A stretch of 64,000 nucleotides of DNA. Origin: Pseudomonas sp. p1(2021b). GTDB taxonomy: Bacteria > Pseudomonadota > Gammaproteobacteria > Pseudomonadales > Pseudomonadaceae. Under the pieces are notes generated by a model. That model was not told where the DNA came from and made no database searches. It was given only the letters and a program-made list of their open reading frames with translations. Made by a program: the position numbers and the translations under genes. Below, one piece after another: positions 37,506 through 46,826 of the stretch. The stretch lies in assembly GCF_020151015.1 (NCBI RefSeq), contig NZ_CP083746.1:5114501-5178500 (forward strand), read 5' to 3'. How positions within the stretch are numbered: the first letter of the stretch is position 1; every line of letters starts with the position of its first letter.

Positions 37506-37525
37506 ATATGCATGAGTGCGCATAT
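37506..37525. promoter_or_regulatory. Operator candidate for the second ArsR (site 2)
   Basis: ATATGC-N8-GCATAT ends one base before the arsO ATG at 37526, so a bound repressor would cover the ribosome-binding region and promoter of arsO. Confidence 0.55.
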
Positions 37526-38068
37526 ATGAATGAGTTGGATCGCGTTCTGGATGTGGTCGTTATCGGTGGTGGGCAAGCAGGTTTGGCGACTGGCTGGCAT
37601 TTACAGCAGCACGGCTTGGATTACCTCATCTTGGATGAGCAGACATCCCCGGGCGGTAACTGGCGTAACTACTACGAAAGCTTGCAGTTGTTCTCACCAT
37701 CGGAGTACTCAGCGCTGCCGGGGCGAGCGTTTCTTGGCGATCCCAAGGACTACCCGGTGCGAAATGAAGTGGTGCAGTACCTGGAGGCATACGCCGCCGA
37801 GTTTCAGCTCCCTTTTCAGGGCGGTACCCGAGTGGTGGCGGTCGTACAGAAGGGCAAGGCATTTGAGGTTCGCACCGCCAACGGAGCGAATTTCACTACG
37901 CGTGCTGTGGTAGTGGCATCAGGTGGCTTCAGCCGTCCTTTCATGCCTGACATTCCTGGGCTAGAGAGCTTTTCAGGACACTGTCTGCAGATAAAAAAGC
38001 AGCTCCGAAAAGCTGCTTTTCTGCCCTACTCCCCCTTTTTATGCTTGTGGGGTTTCAGGTCTGGGTGA
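37526..38068 (+). pseudogene. Truncated arsO-like flavin monooxygenase
   Basis: The first ~150 codons encode an NAD(P)/FAD oxidoreductase of the ArsO group: FAD loop DVVVIGGGQAGLATGWHLQQ, then SPGGNWRNYYESLQLFSPSE and RAVVVASGGFSRPFMPDIPG. Family members run to about 350 residues. Homology stops near 37985, where the frame enters a terminator hairpin and unrelated DNA and ends at 38068. The NADPH-binding half is missing, so the product is probably inactive. Its promoter and operator remain. Confidence 0.8.
37993..38020 (-). terminator. Terminator of the 42-residue gene
   Basis: On the minus strand AGCAGCT-TTTCGG-AGCTGCT is followed by a run of six T. It starts six bases after the stop codon of the small gene at 38026 and also lies at the breakpoint of the arsO remnant. 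Confidence 0.85.
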
Positions 38069-38154
38069 TCCTTCTGCTTCTCAGGCGTGACCCGCTGCCT
38101 CTTGTCCGGAGTGCCATCTTCGTTGGTGCGTTTAGGGCCTGGCTTGATGCTCAT
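38026..38154 (-). CDS. Small lysine-rich protein (42 aa), unknown
   Basis: A 42-residue frame starting MSIKPGPKRT and ending KHKKGE, with 12 Lys or Arg in the first 30 residues, many Pro and Asp, and no hydrophobic stretch. AAGGAAA lies about six bases before the ATG, and an intrinsic terminator follows the stop by six bases, so it looks like a complete small transcription unit. It lies 123 bases downstream of the eptA-like gene on the same strand. Probably disordered; nucleic-acid or membrane-surface binding would suit the charge, but there is no direct evidence of function. Confidence 0.6.
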   Translation of the reverse strand: MSIKPGPKRTNEDGTPDKRQRVTPEKQKDHPDLKPHKHKKGE

Positions 38155-38277
38155 GCAAATTTCCTTTTCCGCTTGGGTTGTTGAGTACTGCTATGTAGTT
38201 AGTCGAGCTTCTGGCTGCTGTCAAAGCAGCTCGATGTGGAATCGCTATCGACCTCACGTGTTCAGCCCGTTGCAGCA

Positions 38278-39981
38278 TTAGAGGCCTGAGTAGGTGCTTC
38301 CGGTCAAAGTCTTGCAAGGGGCAGTAAAATCAAGAGCTGAGCGATACGAGGATGTCTGGACGTTCATCATCCCGAGTACGGTGTGGAACAGGTTGTCGTG
38401 GCTCAGTGGCGAGCTCGTCTGTGCTTTCAAGCAGCCCACATTGAGGCGTTCGCTTTTCGCGAGAGAATCAGACATCCAGAGCACCAATGGCACCTTGGTT
38501 TGCTCATCTGGGGCCATCGCATAGGGCAGCCCATGCAGGTAAAGACCACCCTCTCCCAGTGACTCTCCGTGATCTGAGACGTACATGAGCGCAGTGTCGA
38601 ATTTGGTATTCGCAGCCAGGATGTCGATCAGCCCGGCCGTCACGTAGTCGGTGTAGAGGATCGAATTGTCGTAGGCATTGATCACCTCCTGCTGCTTACA
38701 TTTGTCGAGCTCATTGGTCTCGCAGACCGGCCCGAATTTCTTGAACTGCGGGGGGTAGCGCTTGTAGTAGGCCGGGCCGTGACTACCTTTGTAGTGGAGC
38801 ACCAGGACTGCATCGCCTTCCTGACGCTTGATGAAGTCCTCCATCTCCGAAAGCAGCACCCCGTCCTTGCACTCGTCGCTGGTACACAGTTGAGCATCTG
38901 CGTGTTGGGTAGCCTTGTGGTTTGGCACCCGATCACAGACCCCTTTGCAGCCCGAATTGTTATCAGTCCACATGACACTGATGCCTGCCCGCTGAAGCAC
39001 ATCGAGCAGCCCTTCTCGGCTCTTGGCCAAGCCGTCCTTGTACTCATCCCTCCCGACGTCCAAGAACATGCATGGCAGGGAAACCGCAGTGGCAGTGCCG
39101 CACGAGCTCACATTCGAGAAGCTGATGACATTGCGCTTTTCCAGCTCTGGATTCGTATCGCGGGAGTAGCCATTAAGGGAGAAGTTGGCGGAACGTGCGG
39201 TTTCCCCCACTGCCAGTACCAGCAGCTTGGGTTTGCGAGCCGCTCCCTGCCTGGTCACCACGGCGTCGGTACCAATGGAGGTCAGCGCTTTCGGTGTGGC
39301 CAGCTTGCGTTTCAGGTAACCATGACCGGCAGCAAACAAATTGGTGGGAACCAGAATGAGCCGGATCTCCCGATTGTTGCGTAGGAGGGAGGCATAAGAC
39401 TGGTACTGGCTCAGCACGATACCAGCAAGGGTTACCAGTGCGAGCGACAGGACGATGAGTCTGCTACCCAACGCTTTGGTCCAGGGCTTGCGTCGCAGGG
39501 GCACCAGACAGATCAGGTAGACGGGCAATACCCCTACCATTGCCACCCAGAGGCCAAGTTTCCAGTTCAGTAGCTCGGACACCTCACCGACGTCGGTCTC
39601 CACGACGTTGGTGAACATCGTGTAATCAATGACGATGCCGTAAGCACTCATGAAGTAGCTGGCGAACGACGCGCTGATCAGCACCAGGCACAGCAGAGGT
39701 TTTGCGAGTCTTGACCATGACAGCAAGCTAAGTACGGTGAACACCCAAACGAACACTACGACTGGCAGGCTGGCGGCGAGCAACCAGTTAACTTCATCAG
39801 TGTTGAATGCCAGGCGCCAGAGCACACGCCAAAGCTCAGCGTTCACGAACAACAACAACCAAAAAGTTACTAGCGCGATGAGTAAATTGGTGCTGATGCC
39901 TTCCTGTCTAACTTTGCGAATAGCATGGATCCATTTACTTAACAGGATGTGAACAATGGATTTAGAAGGTGTCATTATCAA
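38278..39981 (-). CDS. eptA: Lipid A phosphoethanolamine transferase (EptA-like)
   Basis: A 567-residue inner-membrane enzyme that adds phosphoethanolamine to lipid A, lowering the surface charge. Five N-terminal transmembrane helices precede a periplasmic alkaline-phosphatase-like domain with VLAVGETARSANFSLNGYSR (zinc Glu), the catalytic Thr in SSCGTATAVSLPCMFLD, and the metal block YVSDHGESLGEGGLYLHGLP. Cysteines in CKGVCDRVPNH and CETNELDKCK fit the family disulfides. Its location within a metal-resistance island suggests induction by metal stress, as in ColRS-type control of P. putida. It could contribute to polymyxin resistance; that is family knowledge. Confidence 0.92.
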   Translation of the reverse strand: MIMTPSKSIVHILLSKWIHAIRKVRQEGISTNLLIALVTFWLLLFVNAELWRVLWRLAFNTDEVNWLLAASLPVVVFVWVFTVLSLLSWSRLAKPLLCLVLISASFASYFMSAYGIVIDYTMFTNVVETDVGEVSELLNWKLGLWVAMVGVLPVYLICLVPLRRKPWTKALGSRLIVLSLALVTLAGIVLSQYQSYASLLRNNREIRLILVPTNLFAAGHGYLKRKLATPKALTSIGTDAVVTRQGAARKPKLLVLAVGETARSANFSLNGYSRDTNPELEKRNVISFSNVSSCGTATAVSLPCMFLDVGRDEYKDGLAKSREGLLDVLQRAGISVMWTDNNSGCKGVCDRVPNHKATQHADAQLCTSDECKDGVLLSEMEDFIKRQEGDAVLVLHYKGSHGPAYYKRYPPQFKKFGPVCETNELDKCKQQEVINAYDNSILYTDYVTAGLIDILAANTKFDTALMYVSDHGESLGEGGLYLHGLPYAMAPDEQTKVPLVLWMSDSLAKSERLNVGCLKAQTSSPLSHDNLFHTVLGMMNVQTSSYRSALDFTAPCKTLTGSTYSGL

Positions 39982-40464
39982 ACTCTAGGGAGCTGCTCAT
40001 CCATGGCGCTGGTTATGAATAGTCGGGAGCTAAACGGCAAGCCATCGACAGACACTGAGCGAATCAGGCCGTACAGAGCGCCAGAGACCTTGATCCCCTT
40101 AGCCTGAGGACGCTTAGGATGTGTGAGGCATAGGATTAAATGAGAAATTAGCTCTCGCTAGGCGCATTATTTCCGCCACACGATAACGTCATGATGACTT
40201 CGCGATTACAATGCTGACAGAATCGCGATAATGACTTTTTCGATTGTAAATGCTCAGGCTATGATAAAAAATCGGACAGGTCCGACTCTTTGAGTAGTCA
40301 ATGCCATCTGGCGAATTAAATTAAATTTCATAAACAAACCAGCTTCGTTTTGTCGTACGCTAATTTTGAACTTTTACTTTAACTTAAAAGTCATTCTAAC
40401 GAGCAGAACACTTCTTTCACCTTTTGCTCGTGCTGATGTCACCTATCGATGAGGGACGAATACC
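39982..40464. other. AT-rich divergent regulatory region, no gene
   Basis: The 483-base space between eptA and the zinc-ribbon gene is AT-rich, with no supported open frame. It contains the palindrome CGCGATT-N13-AATCGCG at 40201-40227, GATTACAATG at 40204 and ATTGTAAATG at 40242, resembling the boxes before the small exported proteins further on. Confidence 0.5.
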
Positions 40465-40812
40465 ATGAGTTTTCTCAAAAATTTATTGGGCGGCCACCAC
40501 GGCCGTGGCAACCACGGCGGTGGCAAGCATCACGGTAGTGGGCACGGGAGTGATCGACATGACCGGCATGGTCGCTTCGAGCAGCAGCAATCCTGCGACA
40601 GTAATGACCGGGTGATTGAGGATGGTCGCGTAATAGCTCAAGCCCCAATCAAAGATCTGCAGACTTGCAGGCACTGCCGGACCGCAAACGCCCCGTCCGC
40701 ACGCTTTTGTCTAAACTGCGGAACACCACTATCGAGTGGTTGCACGGCCTGCGGCTCATCCCTGACAGCAGGAGCAAAATTCTGCAGCCAGTGCGGCCAA
40801 GCCACCCATTAG
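40465..40812 (+). CDS. His/Gly-rich double zinc-ribbon protein
   Basis: A 115-residue protein. Residues 9-38 are a His/Gly-rich segment (GGHHGRGNHGGGKHHGSGHG) of a kind that binds Zn, Ni or Co. The C-terminal half has two zinc ribbons: CRHCRTANAPSARFCLNCG and CTACGSSLTAGAKFCSQCG, each CxxC-N10/11-CxxC. It has no signal peptide. It lies 55 bases upstream of czcD on the same strand, which suggests a zinc-buffering or sensing role in the cytoplasm. That role is inferred. Confidence 0.8.
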   Translation: MSFLKNLLGGHHGRGNHGGGKHHGSGHGSDRHDRHGRFEQQQSCDSNDRVIEDGRVIAQAPIKDLQTCRHCRTANAPSARFCLNCGTPLSSGCTACGSSLTAGAKFCSQCGQATH

Positions 40813-40867
40813 CGCATGGCCACACTGGAAATCCAACGCGACCACTACCCTGTGCAAGGAGAAATAC

Positions 40868-41773
40868 GTGGGATCGAATCATGATCATGGCAGTGCCGCG
40901 CTTCGTGAGGGGCATCAGAAGAAACTAGTCATGGCATTGGTCCTGACCGGTAGCTTCATGATCGCTGAAGTGATCGGCGCATGGATTACCGGCAGCCTGG
41001 CGTTGCTGTCGGATGCGTCTCACATGTTCACCGACACCGCCGCTTTGGCAATTTCGTTGATTGCGCTTCAGATCGCAAAGCGGCCGGCGGATCAGAAAAG
41101 AACCTTTGGCTATGCGCGGTTGGAGATCCTAGCCTCCACGTTCAACGCCGTGCTGCTCTTCCTGGTGGCGATGTACATCTTGTACGAGGCCTACCAGCGC
41201 TTCTTCATGCCGGCGGAGATCGCCACCGGGGCGATGATGTGGATCGCAATTGTCGGCCTGATCATCAACCTGATTTCAATGCGACTGCTGGCATCTGCCA
41301 GCAACGAGAGCCTCAACGTCAAAGGCGCCTACCTCGAAGTCTGGAGCGACATGCTCGGATCGTTGGGCGTGATCATCGCAGCCCTCATTATCCGCTTTAC
41401 CGGCTGGACCTGGGTCGACACGGTTGTCGCCGTAGCGATCGGCCTTTGGGTATTGCCGCGGACTTGGCAATTGCTTCGAGAGAGCCTGGGGATTCTTATG
41501 GAAGGTGTACCCCGGGGGCTCAACGTGGCGGCAATCGAGGCCACGATCCTCAAGGTCGACGGCGTCACGGATGTCCATGACTTGCACGTTTGGGCCGTCA
41601 GCAGCGGAAGCAACGTGATGACGTCGCACGTGGTCGTCCGAGACGCAGCAGATGGAGATGCTGTGCTAGCGGCCGTCGTGGATGCAGTCAGCGACGCGTT
41701 CGAAATCCATCACTGCACCATTCAGATCGAGCGCGCAGCTTTCCACGAGAACGTTCCGTCGCCGTCGCATTGA
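40868..41773 (+). CDS. czcD: Cation diffusion facilitator CzcD (Zn/Co/Cd efflux)
   Basis: A 301-residue CDF transporter with six helices, which exchanges cytoplasmic Zn2+, Co2+ or Cd2+ for protons. It starts with a GTG after AAGGAG and a short His-containing N-terminus. The metal site lies in GSLALLSDASHMFTDTAALA (HxxxD of helix 2) and LEVWSDMLGSLGVIIAALII (helix 5); the C-terminal domain has VTDVHDLHVWAVSSG and FEIHHCTIQIE, typical of ZntA/CzcD. It follows the zinc-ribbon gene and precedes the mer transposon insertion by 92 bases. Confidence 0.93.
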   Translation: MGSNHDHGSAALREGHQKKLVMALVLTGSFMIAEVIGAWITGSLALLSDASHMFTDTAALAISLIALQIAKRPADQKRTFGYARLEILASTFNAVLLFLVAMYILYEAYQRFFMPAEIATGAMMWIAIVGLIINLISMRLLASASNESLNVKGAYLEVWSDMLGSLGVIIAALIIRFTGWTWVDTVVAVAIGLWVLPRTWQLLRESLGILMEGVPRGLNVAAIEATILKVDGVTDVHDLHVWAVSSGSNVMTSHVVVRDAADGDAVLAAVVDAVSDAFEIHHCTIQIERAAFHENVPSPSH

Positions 41774-41865
41774 TCGGCCGGTAGACACCTGATCAACACA
41801 CCGCCGCCAACGTCGGGGGGGTGTTGTCGAGGAAAGGTAAGGATGGATAGGCGACAGCAGAAGCA

Positions 41866-41903
41866 GGGGGGCTCGCAGAATTCGGAAAAAATCGTACGCT
41901 AAG
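41866..41903. repeat. Terminal inverted repeat of the mer transposon (tnpA side)
   Basis: 38 bases, GGGGGGCTCG at the outside and CGTACGCTAAG inside; the last five bases overlap the tnpA stop region. Matches its partner at 50183-50220 at 35 of 38 positions. Confidence 0.95.
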
Positions 41904-44865
41904 GTTTTCCGGGCATCCGTAGGGGCCGAAACTTCCCGTCTTCCAGTCTGCGGCTCTGCCGCCAGACGTAATCGCCGGTGAGGTTGATGTGCTCCCAGCC
42001 CAGCGGCGACAGGAATTGCAGCAGCTCGCCGTCCACCGGCTTGCCGGCCTCGACCAACCCCTGGGTGGCGCGCTCCAGGTACACCGTGTTCCACAGCACG
42101 ATAGCCGCCGTCACCAGGTTGAGGCCGCTGGCCCGGTAGCGCTGCTGCTCGAAGCTCCGATCCCTGATTTCCCCAAGGCGGTTGAAGAACACCGCCCTGG
42201 CCAGCGAGTTGCGCGCCTCACCTTTGTTCAGGCCGGCATGCACGCGGCGGCGCAGCTCAACACTTTGCAGCCAGTCTAGGATGAACAGCGTGCGTTCGAT
42301 CCGGCCCAGCTCGCGCAGGGCCACGGCCAGGCCGTTCTGGCGCGGATAGCTGCCGAGCTTGCGCAGCATCAGCGAGGCAGTGACGGTGCCCTGTTTGATC
42401 GAGCTGGCCAGGCGCAGGATGTCGTCCCAATGGGCGCGGACGTGCTTGATGTTCAGGGTGCCGCCGATCAGCGGCCGCAGCGTCGGGTAGGTCTGCACGC
42501 CCTGCGGCACGTACAGCTTGGTTTCGCCGAGGTCGCGGATGCGCGGCGCGAAACGGAAGCCCAGCAGGTGCATCAGGGCGAAGACGTGATCGGTGAAGCC
42601 GGCCGTGTCGGTGTAGTGCTCCTCGATCCGCAGGTCGGACTCGTGGTACAGCAGGCCGTCGAGCACATAGGTGGAATCGCGCACGCCGACATTCACCACG
42701 CGGGTGCTGAACGGCGCGTACTGGTCGGAGATATGGGTGTAGAACAGCCGTCCCGGCTCACTGCCGTACTTCGGGTTGACGTGTCCGGTGCTCTCGCCCC
42801 GGCCGCCAGCCCGGAAACGCTGGCCATCGGAGGATGAGGTGGTGCCGTCGCCCCAGTGGGCGGCGAAGGCATGCTGGTACTGGTGGTTGACCAGCTCGGC
42901 CAGGGCCGCCGAATAGGTCTCGTCGCGGATGTGCCAGGCTTGCAGCCAGGACAGCTTGGCGTAGGTCAGACCGGGGCTCGACTCGGCCATCTTGGTCAGC
43001 CCGAGGTTGATCGCATCACCGAGGATCGCGGACAGCAGCAACGTCCGGTCTTTGGCCTCGGCCCCGTCCTTCAGGTGGGTGAAGTGGCGGCTGAAGCCCG
43101 TCCAGTCGTCCACGTCCATCAGCAGTTCGGTGATCTTGATGCGCGGCAGTAACTGACTGGTCTGGTCGATCAGCGCCTGCGCCCGATCCGGCACCGCCGC
43201 ATCCAGCGGGGTGATCTTCAACCCGGACTCGGTGAGGATGGCATCGGGCAGCTCGTTGTCCTTGGCCAGGCGGGCGACAGTGGCCAACTGCTCGTCCAGC
43301 AGCTGCAAGCGCTCTTCCAGATACTGGTCGCTGTTCGGGTTGATCGCCAGCGGCAGGGCCTGTTCCCGCTTGAGCGCGGCGAACTTCTCGGCCGGCAACA
43401 GGTAGTCGTCGAAGTCGCGGAACTGCCGCGAGCCCTTGACCCAGATGTCGCCGGAGCGCAGGGCGTTCTTCAGCTCGGACAGGGCGCAGATTTCGTAGAA
43501 GCGCCGGTCGAGGCCTTCCGGGGTGATCACCAGTGGCTTCCAGCGCGGCTTGATGAAGGCGGTGGGAGCATCGGCCGGCACCTTGCGCAGGTTGTCGGCG
43601 TTCATCTCGCGCAGCGTCTGCACGGCTGCCAGCACGCCCTGCGCGGCCGGGGCGGCGCGCAGCTCCAATACCTCCAGCAGAGCCGGCGTGTAGCGGCGCA
43701 GGGTGGCGAAGTTCTCGCCGACCAGGTGCAGGTGGTCGAAGCCCTCCGGCCGGGCCAGCAGCTCGGCTTCGCTGACGCTCTCGGTGAACTCGTCCCAGGG
43801 GATCACCGCCTCGATGGCGGCATAGGGGTCGCTGCCGGCTTCCTTGGCCTCCAGCAGCGCCTGGCCGATCTTGGAGTACAGGCGCACCTTGTCGTTGATC
43901 GCCTTGCCCTGCTTCTGGAACTGCTGCTGATGCTTGTGCTTCGCGCCGCTGAACAGCTTGACTAGGATGCGGTCGTGCAGATCCACCAGCTCATCAATCA
44001 CGGTTGCAGTGCTCTCCAGCACCACGGCGGCCAGGGTCGCATAGCGCCGCTGCGGCTCGAACTTGCCGAGGTCTTTGGGCGTCATCTGCCCACCCTCGCG
44101 GGCCAGCTTGAGCAGGCGGTTCTGGTGGATGTGCCGGCCCAGGACTTCGGGCAAGTCCACCAGCTGAAATGTCTTCAGCCGCTCGATGTGCTCAAGCATG
44201 TGCCGAGAGTTGGGTTTCAGCGGTGCCTGGCGCAGCCAGGTCAACCAGGTGATGCTGCTGCCGGCCTTGAGCTTCAACAGCTCGTCCAGCTTGGCCCGAT
44301 GCGAGTCCGTGAGCGGTTCAACCAGGGCGCGGTAGACCCGCCGATTGGCCCGTGCAATGGCCTCCGAGCAAGCCCGGTCGATCACGCTCAACGCCGGCAG
44401 GATGCGTCGCTTCTGCCGCAGGCTCTCCAGCGCCTGGCCGGCCAGCAGCAAGCCCTTGTCGGTCTGCTGGGCCAGTTCGGTCAGCTCGCGCACCAGGGCG
44501 CGGAAGTCGGACAGGCCGAACGGGGCCAGTTGAAGGTAGGTGCGCAGTTCCTGGGCGTGCTCGCGACGGGTCACATCGCGCTCGCCGTACTTCGTCCAAC
44601 TCGCCGGATCGGTCTGGACTTGCTTGGCCACCCACAGGATGACCGGTTCGGGCAGCTCGCTGTCAGTGCCCAACGCATAGCCGGGGTAGCGCAGCAGGCA
44701 GAGTTGCACGGCGAAGCCGAGGCGGTTGGCGTCGCCGCGCCGCTGACGGATCAGCGACAGGTCGGAGTCGTTGAAGGTGTAGTAGCGGATCAGGTCATCC
44801 TGGCTTTCTGGCAACGCGAGCAGGGTGCCCCGCTCCGTGGCCGAGAGGATCAAGCGACGCGGCAT
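41899..44865 (-). CDS. tnpA: Tn3-family transposase TnpA
   Basis: A 988-residue DDE transposase of the Tn21 subfamily, exactly the family length. It begins [20 protein letters not shown]. The catalytic domain lies in the C-terminal third, with [20 protein letters not shown], a conserved [15 protein letters not shown] block and the C-terminal [21 protein letters not shown] part. It acts on the 38-base ends. The frame is intact, so the element may be mobile. It is adjacent to tnpR (3 bases apart). Confidence 0.97.
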   Translation of the reverse strand: MPRRLILSATERGTLLALPESQDDLIRYYTFNDSDLSLIRQRRGDANRLGFAVQLCLLRYPGYALGTDSELPEPVILWVAKQVQTDPASWTKYGERDVTRREHAQELRTYLQLAPFGLSDFRALVRELTELAQQTDKGLLLAGQALESLRQKRRILPALSVIDRACSEAIARANRRVYRALVEPLTDSHRAKLDELLKLKAGSSITWLTWLRQAPLKPNSRHMLEHIERLKTFQLVDLPEVLGRHIHQNRLLKLAREGGQMTPKDLGKFEPQRRYATLAAVVLESTATVIDELVDLHDRILVKLFSGAKHKHQQQFQKQGKAINDKVRLYSKIGQALLEAKEAGSDPYAAIEAVIPWDEFTESVSEAELLARPEGFDHLHLVGENFATLRRYTPALLEVLELRAAPAAQGVLAAVQTLREMNADNLRKVPADAPTAFIKPRWKPLVITPEGLDRRFYEICALSELKNALRSGDIWVKGSRQFRDFDDYLLPAEKFAALKREQALPLAINPNSDQYLEERLQLLDEQLATVARLAKDNELPDAILTESGLKITPLDAAVPDRAQALIDQTSQLLPRIKITELLMDVDDWTGFSRHFTHLKDGAEAKDRTLLLSAILGDAINLGLTKMAESSPGLTYAKLSWLQAWHIRDETYSAALAELVNHQYQHAFAAHWGDGTTSSSDGQRFRAGGRGESTGHVNPKYGSEPGRLFYTHISDQYAPFSTRVVNVGVRDSTYVLDGLLYHESDLRIEEHYTDTAGFTDHVFALMHLLGFRFAPRIRDLGETKLYVPQGVQTYPTLRPLIGGTLNIKHVRAHWDDILRLASSIKQGTVTASLMLRKLGSYPRQNGLAVALRELGRIERTLFILDWLQSVELRRRVHAGLNKGEARNSLARAVFFNRLGEIRDRSFEQQRYRASGLNLVTAAIVLWNTVYLERATQGLVEAGKPVDGELLQFLSPLGWEHINLTGDYVWRQSRRLEDGKFRPLRMPGKP

Positions 44866-44868
44866 GTG

Positions 44869-45429
44869 TCAGTCGTCCGTGCGGAGGTACTGGTAGAGGG
44901 TTTCCCGGCTGATGTTGAACTCGCGGGCAAGCTGCGCCTTGGGCTCGCCGGCCGTCGCTCGCTGCCGCAGGGTAGCAGCCTGCTCATCGGACAGGGCTTT
45001 CTTGCGGCCCCGGTACGCGCCACGCTGCTTGGCCAAGGTGATGCCCTCACGCTGCCGCTCGCGGATCAGGGCGCGCTCGAACTCAGCGAAGGCCCCCATC
45101 ACCGACAGCATCAGGTTGGCCATCGGCGAGTCCTCGCCAGTGAACACCAGGCCCTCCTTCAGGAACTCGATGCGCACGCCGCGTTGAGTCAGCTTCTGTA
45201 CCAAGCGACGCAGGTCATCGAGGTTGCGGGCCAGCCGGTCCATGCTGTGCACCACCACTGTATCGCCTTCGCGGACGAAGCTCAGCAGCGCTTCGAGCTG
45301 GGGGCGCTGGGTGTCCTTGCCCGATGCCTTGTCGGTGAACACCTTGCTCACCTGTGTCTGTTCCAGCTGGCGTTCCGGGTTCTGGTCGAAGCTGCTGACC
45401 CGGACGTAGCCGATGCGGTGCCCCTGCAC
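44869..45429 (-). CDS. tnpR: Serine resolvase TnpR
   Basis: A 186-residue small serine recombinase that resolves the cointegrate at res. The N-terminal catalytic domain has GYVRVSSFDQNPERQ (Ser nucleophile), VHSMDRLARNLDDLRRLV and FAEFERALIRERQREG; the C-terminal HTH is KAQLAREFNISRETLYQYLR. It is co-oriented with tnpA and preceded by the res region. Confidence 0.97.
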   Translation of the reverse strand: MQGHRIGYVRVSSFDQNPERQLEQTQVSKVFTDKASGKDTQRPQLEALLSFVREGDTVVVHSMDRLARNLDDLRRLVQKLTQRGVRIEFLKEGLVFTGEDSPMANLMLSVMGAFAEFERALIRERQREGITLAKQRGAYRGRKKALSDEQAATLRQRATAGEPKAQLAREFNISRETLYQYLRTDD

Positions 45430-45603
45430 GATGTCTCCTTGGTTGAAGGCGGCTTAAGTGCTCCTTCTGTTCCGTTGTGCCTCAAACCCCGTTTCTGTCA
45501 GGCTGAAATCTATGACCTTCGCAGGCATGTGTCAAAAATGCGAAAGATGACTCTATTCTGACTAAGCGGCGCGGCCCTGCCTGACATCCAGTTAGGGTAT
45601 GCC
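45430..45603. other. res resolution site region
   Basis: The non-coding space upstream of tnpR contains partly symmetric elements in the usual Tn21-type res order: a crossover-like segment near 45575-45603 with CTGACATCCAGTTAGGGTATG and two further inverted motifs (around TGTCAAAAATGCG and GTTTCTGTCAGGCTG). Identified by position and family layout. Confidence 0.6.
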
Positions 45604-46593
45604 TCAATCTGACGGTAGCGAGTCGCAGGCGTTCGGATCGGCATCGGTTTCGTTCCCTGTCTTGGCACGCGCTTCGAAGCGTTGATAACACTCCAACCCG
45701 CAGAAGTGCTCGACGTATTCCGCGCCTTCCGGGGTGAAGGCGGCATCGAGCGGGATTTCCTTGCAGCACACGCAGCAACTGGTGGTGGTCGAGTCACTTG
45801 CATTCATGGTGGCACCCCTCCATTGACTGACGAAGACGGCGAATGCCGCCGCCGGCATTGGCTTCGCGAACAGGAAGCCTTGTCCTGTGTCGCAGTCCGC
45901 TTGTCGCAATAGATCAAGACTCGCCGATGTTTCCACGCCTTCAGCCACCACATCCATGCCCAGCCCGTGCGCAAGCTGAATCACGGTGTGCACGATGGTT
46001 TGGTCGCGGCGGTCGTTGGCGAGCCCGGCGACAAACGATTGGTCGATCTTGAGCGTGCTGATTGGGCAGCACTTCAGATGTTGCAGACAGGAATACCCCG
46101 TCCCGAAGTCATCGGCGGCGAAGCGCACACCGATCTGCCGCAAGGCGTCCAGGGCGGGGAAGATCGCCGGATCACCAAACGCGACCGATTCGGTCAGCTC
46201 GATTTCGAGATACTCGGCGGGCAACTCGGCATCAGCCAGCACGCCCTTTACCCACCCGTCGAAGTCCGGTCCCACTTGGCTCGCCGAAGCATTGACGGCC
46301 AGCCGGAACGGTCGCCATGCCAGCATTCGCCAGTCACGCATCTGGCGGCAGGCTTCGCCCAGCACCCAAGCGCCGATTTCAGGCATCAGGCCGGACGATT
46401 CGACCACGGGCAGGAACTGGCCCGGTGGCAATAGTCCAAGCGTCGGATGACGCCAGCGCAACAGGGCTTCCGCGCCGACAATCCCACCACTGCGCAGATC
46501 GACGACGGGCTGGTAGTGCAGTTCAAGCTGCCCGCGCTCGACCGCTTGGGCCAGTTCCGGCGTCGTCCATCCATCCGGCCGGAAAGCGCTCAT
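45604..46593 (-). CDS. EAL-domain protein with C-terminal DUF3330 (mer urf2)
   Basis: A 329-residue protein. Residues about 10-255 are an EAL c-di-GMP phosphodiesterase domain: [20 protein letters not shown], then EALLRW (the EAL motif), [15 protein letters not shown] and KIDQSF. After a linker, residues about 265-329 form DUF3330 with CCVCCKE and [11 protein letters not shown] cysteines. It is the known urf2 of Tn501-type mer elements. Its start overlaps the merE stop (ATGA). Its role is unclear; it may be an active phosphodiesterase since [11 protein letters not shown] and KIDQSF are retained. Confidence 0.9.
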   Translation of the reverse strand: MSAFRPDGWTTPELAQAVERGQLELHYQPVVDLRSGGIVGAEALLRWRHPTLGLLPPGQFLPVVESSGLMPEIGAWVLGEACRQMRDWRMLAWRPFRLAVNASASQVGPDFDGWVKGVLADAELPAEYLEIELTESVAFGDPAIFPALDALRQIGVRFAADDFGTGYSCLQHLKCCPISTLKIDQSFVAGLANDRRDQTIVHTVIQLAHGLGMDVVAEGVETSASLDLLRQADCDTGQGFLFAKPMPAAAFAVFVSQWRGATMNASDSTTTSCCVCCKEIPLDAAFTPEGAEYVEHFCGLECYQRFEARAKTGNETDADPNACDSLPSD

Positions 46594-46826
46594 TCTCTTT
46601 CCCTGAATGCCCGCAACGCCCGCGACAGGGACAGAAGGAACAGGCCGGTCAAACCGAGCGCCGCGATGACCCAATGCTCGCCGAGGAAAGCACCGGCGGT
46701 TGTGCCGGCCAGCACGACAGCGAGGATGGGCAGGTGGCAGGGGCAAGTCAGCACAGCCAGTCCGCCCCACAGGTAGCCGGTGATCGGTTTGTGCGTCTCG
46801 GACGGCAAGCGCTCGGGGTTGTTCAT
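46590..46826 (-). CDS. merE: Mercury transport accessory protein MerE
   Basis: A 78-residue inner-membrane protein with two helices and the cysteine pair in [20 protein letters not shown]. MerE helps import Hg(II) and methylmercury. Its start overlaps the merD stop by four bases and its stop overlaps the urf2 start, so the three are translationally coupled. Confidence 0.93.
   Translation of the reverse strand: MNNPERLPSETHKPITGYLWGGLAVLTCPCHLPILAVVLAGTTAGAFLGEHWVIAALGLTGLFLLSLSRALRAFRERE

Noticed and set aside
43975..45561. A 528-codon open frame opposite tnpA and tnpR
   Set aside because: Shadow of two well-identified transposition genes.
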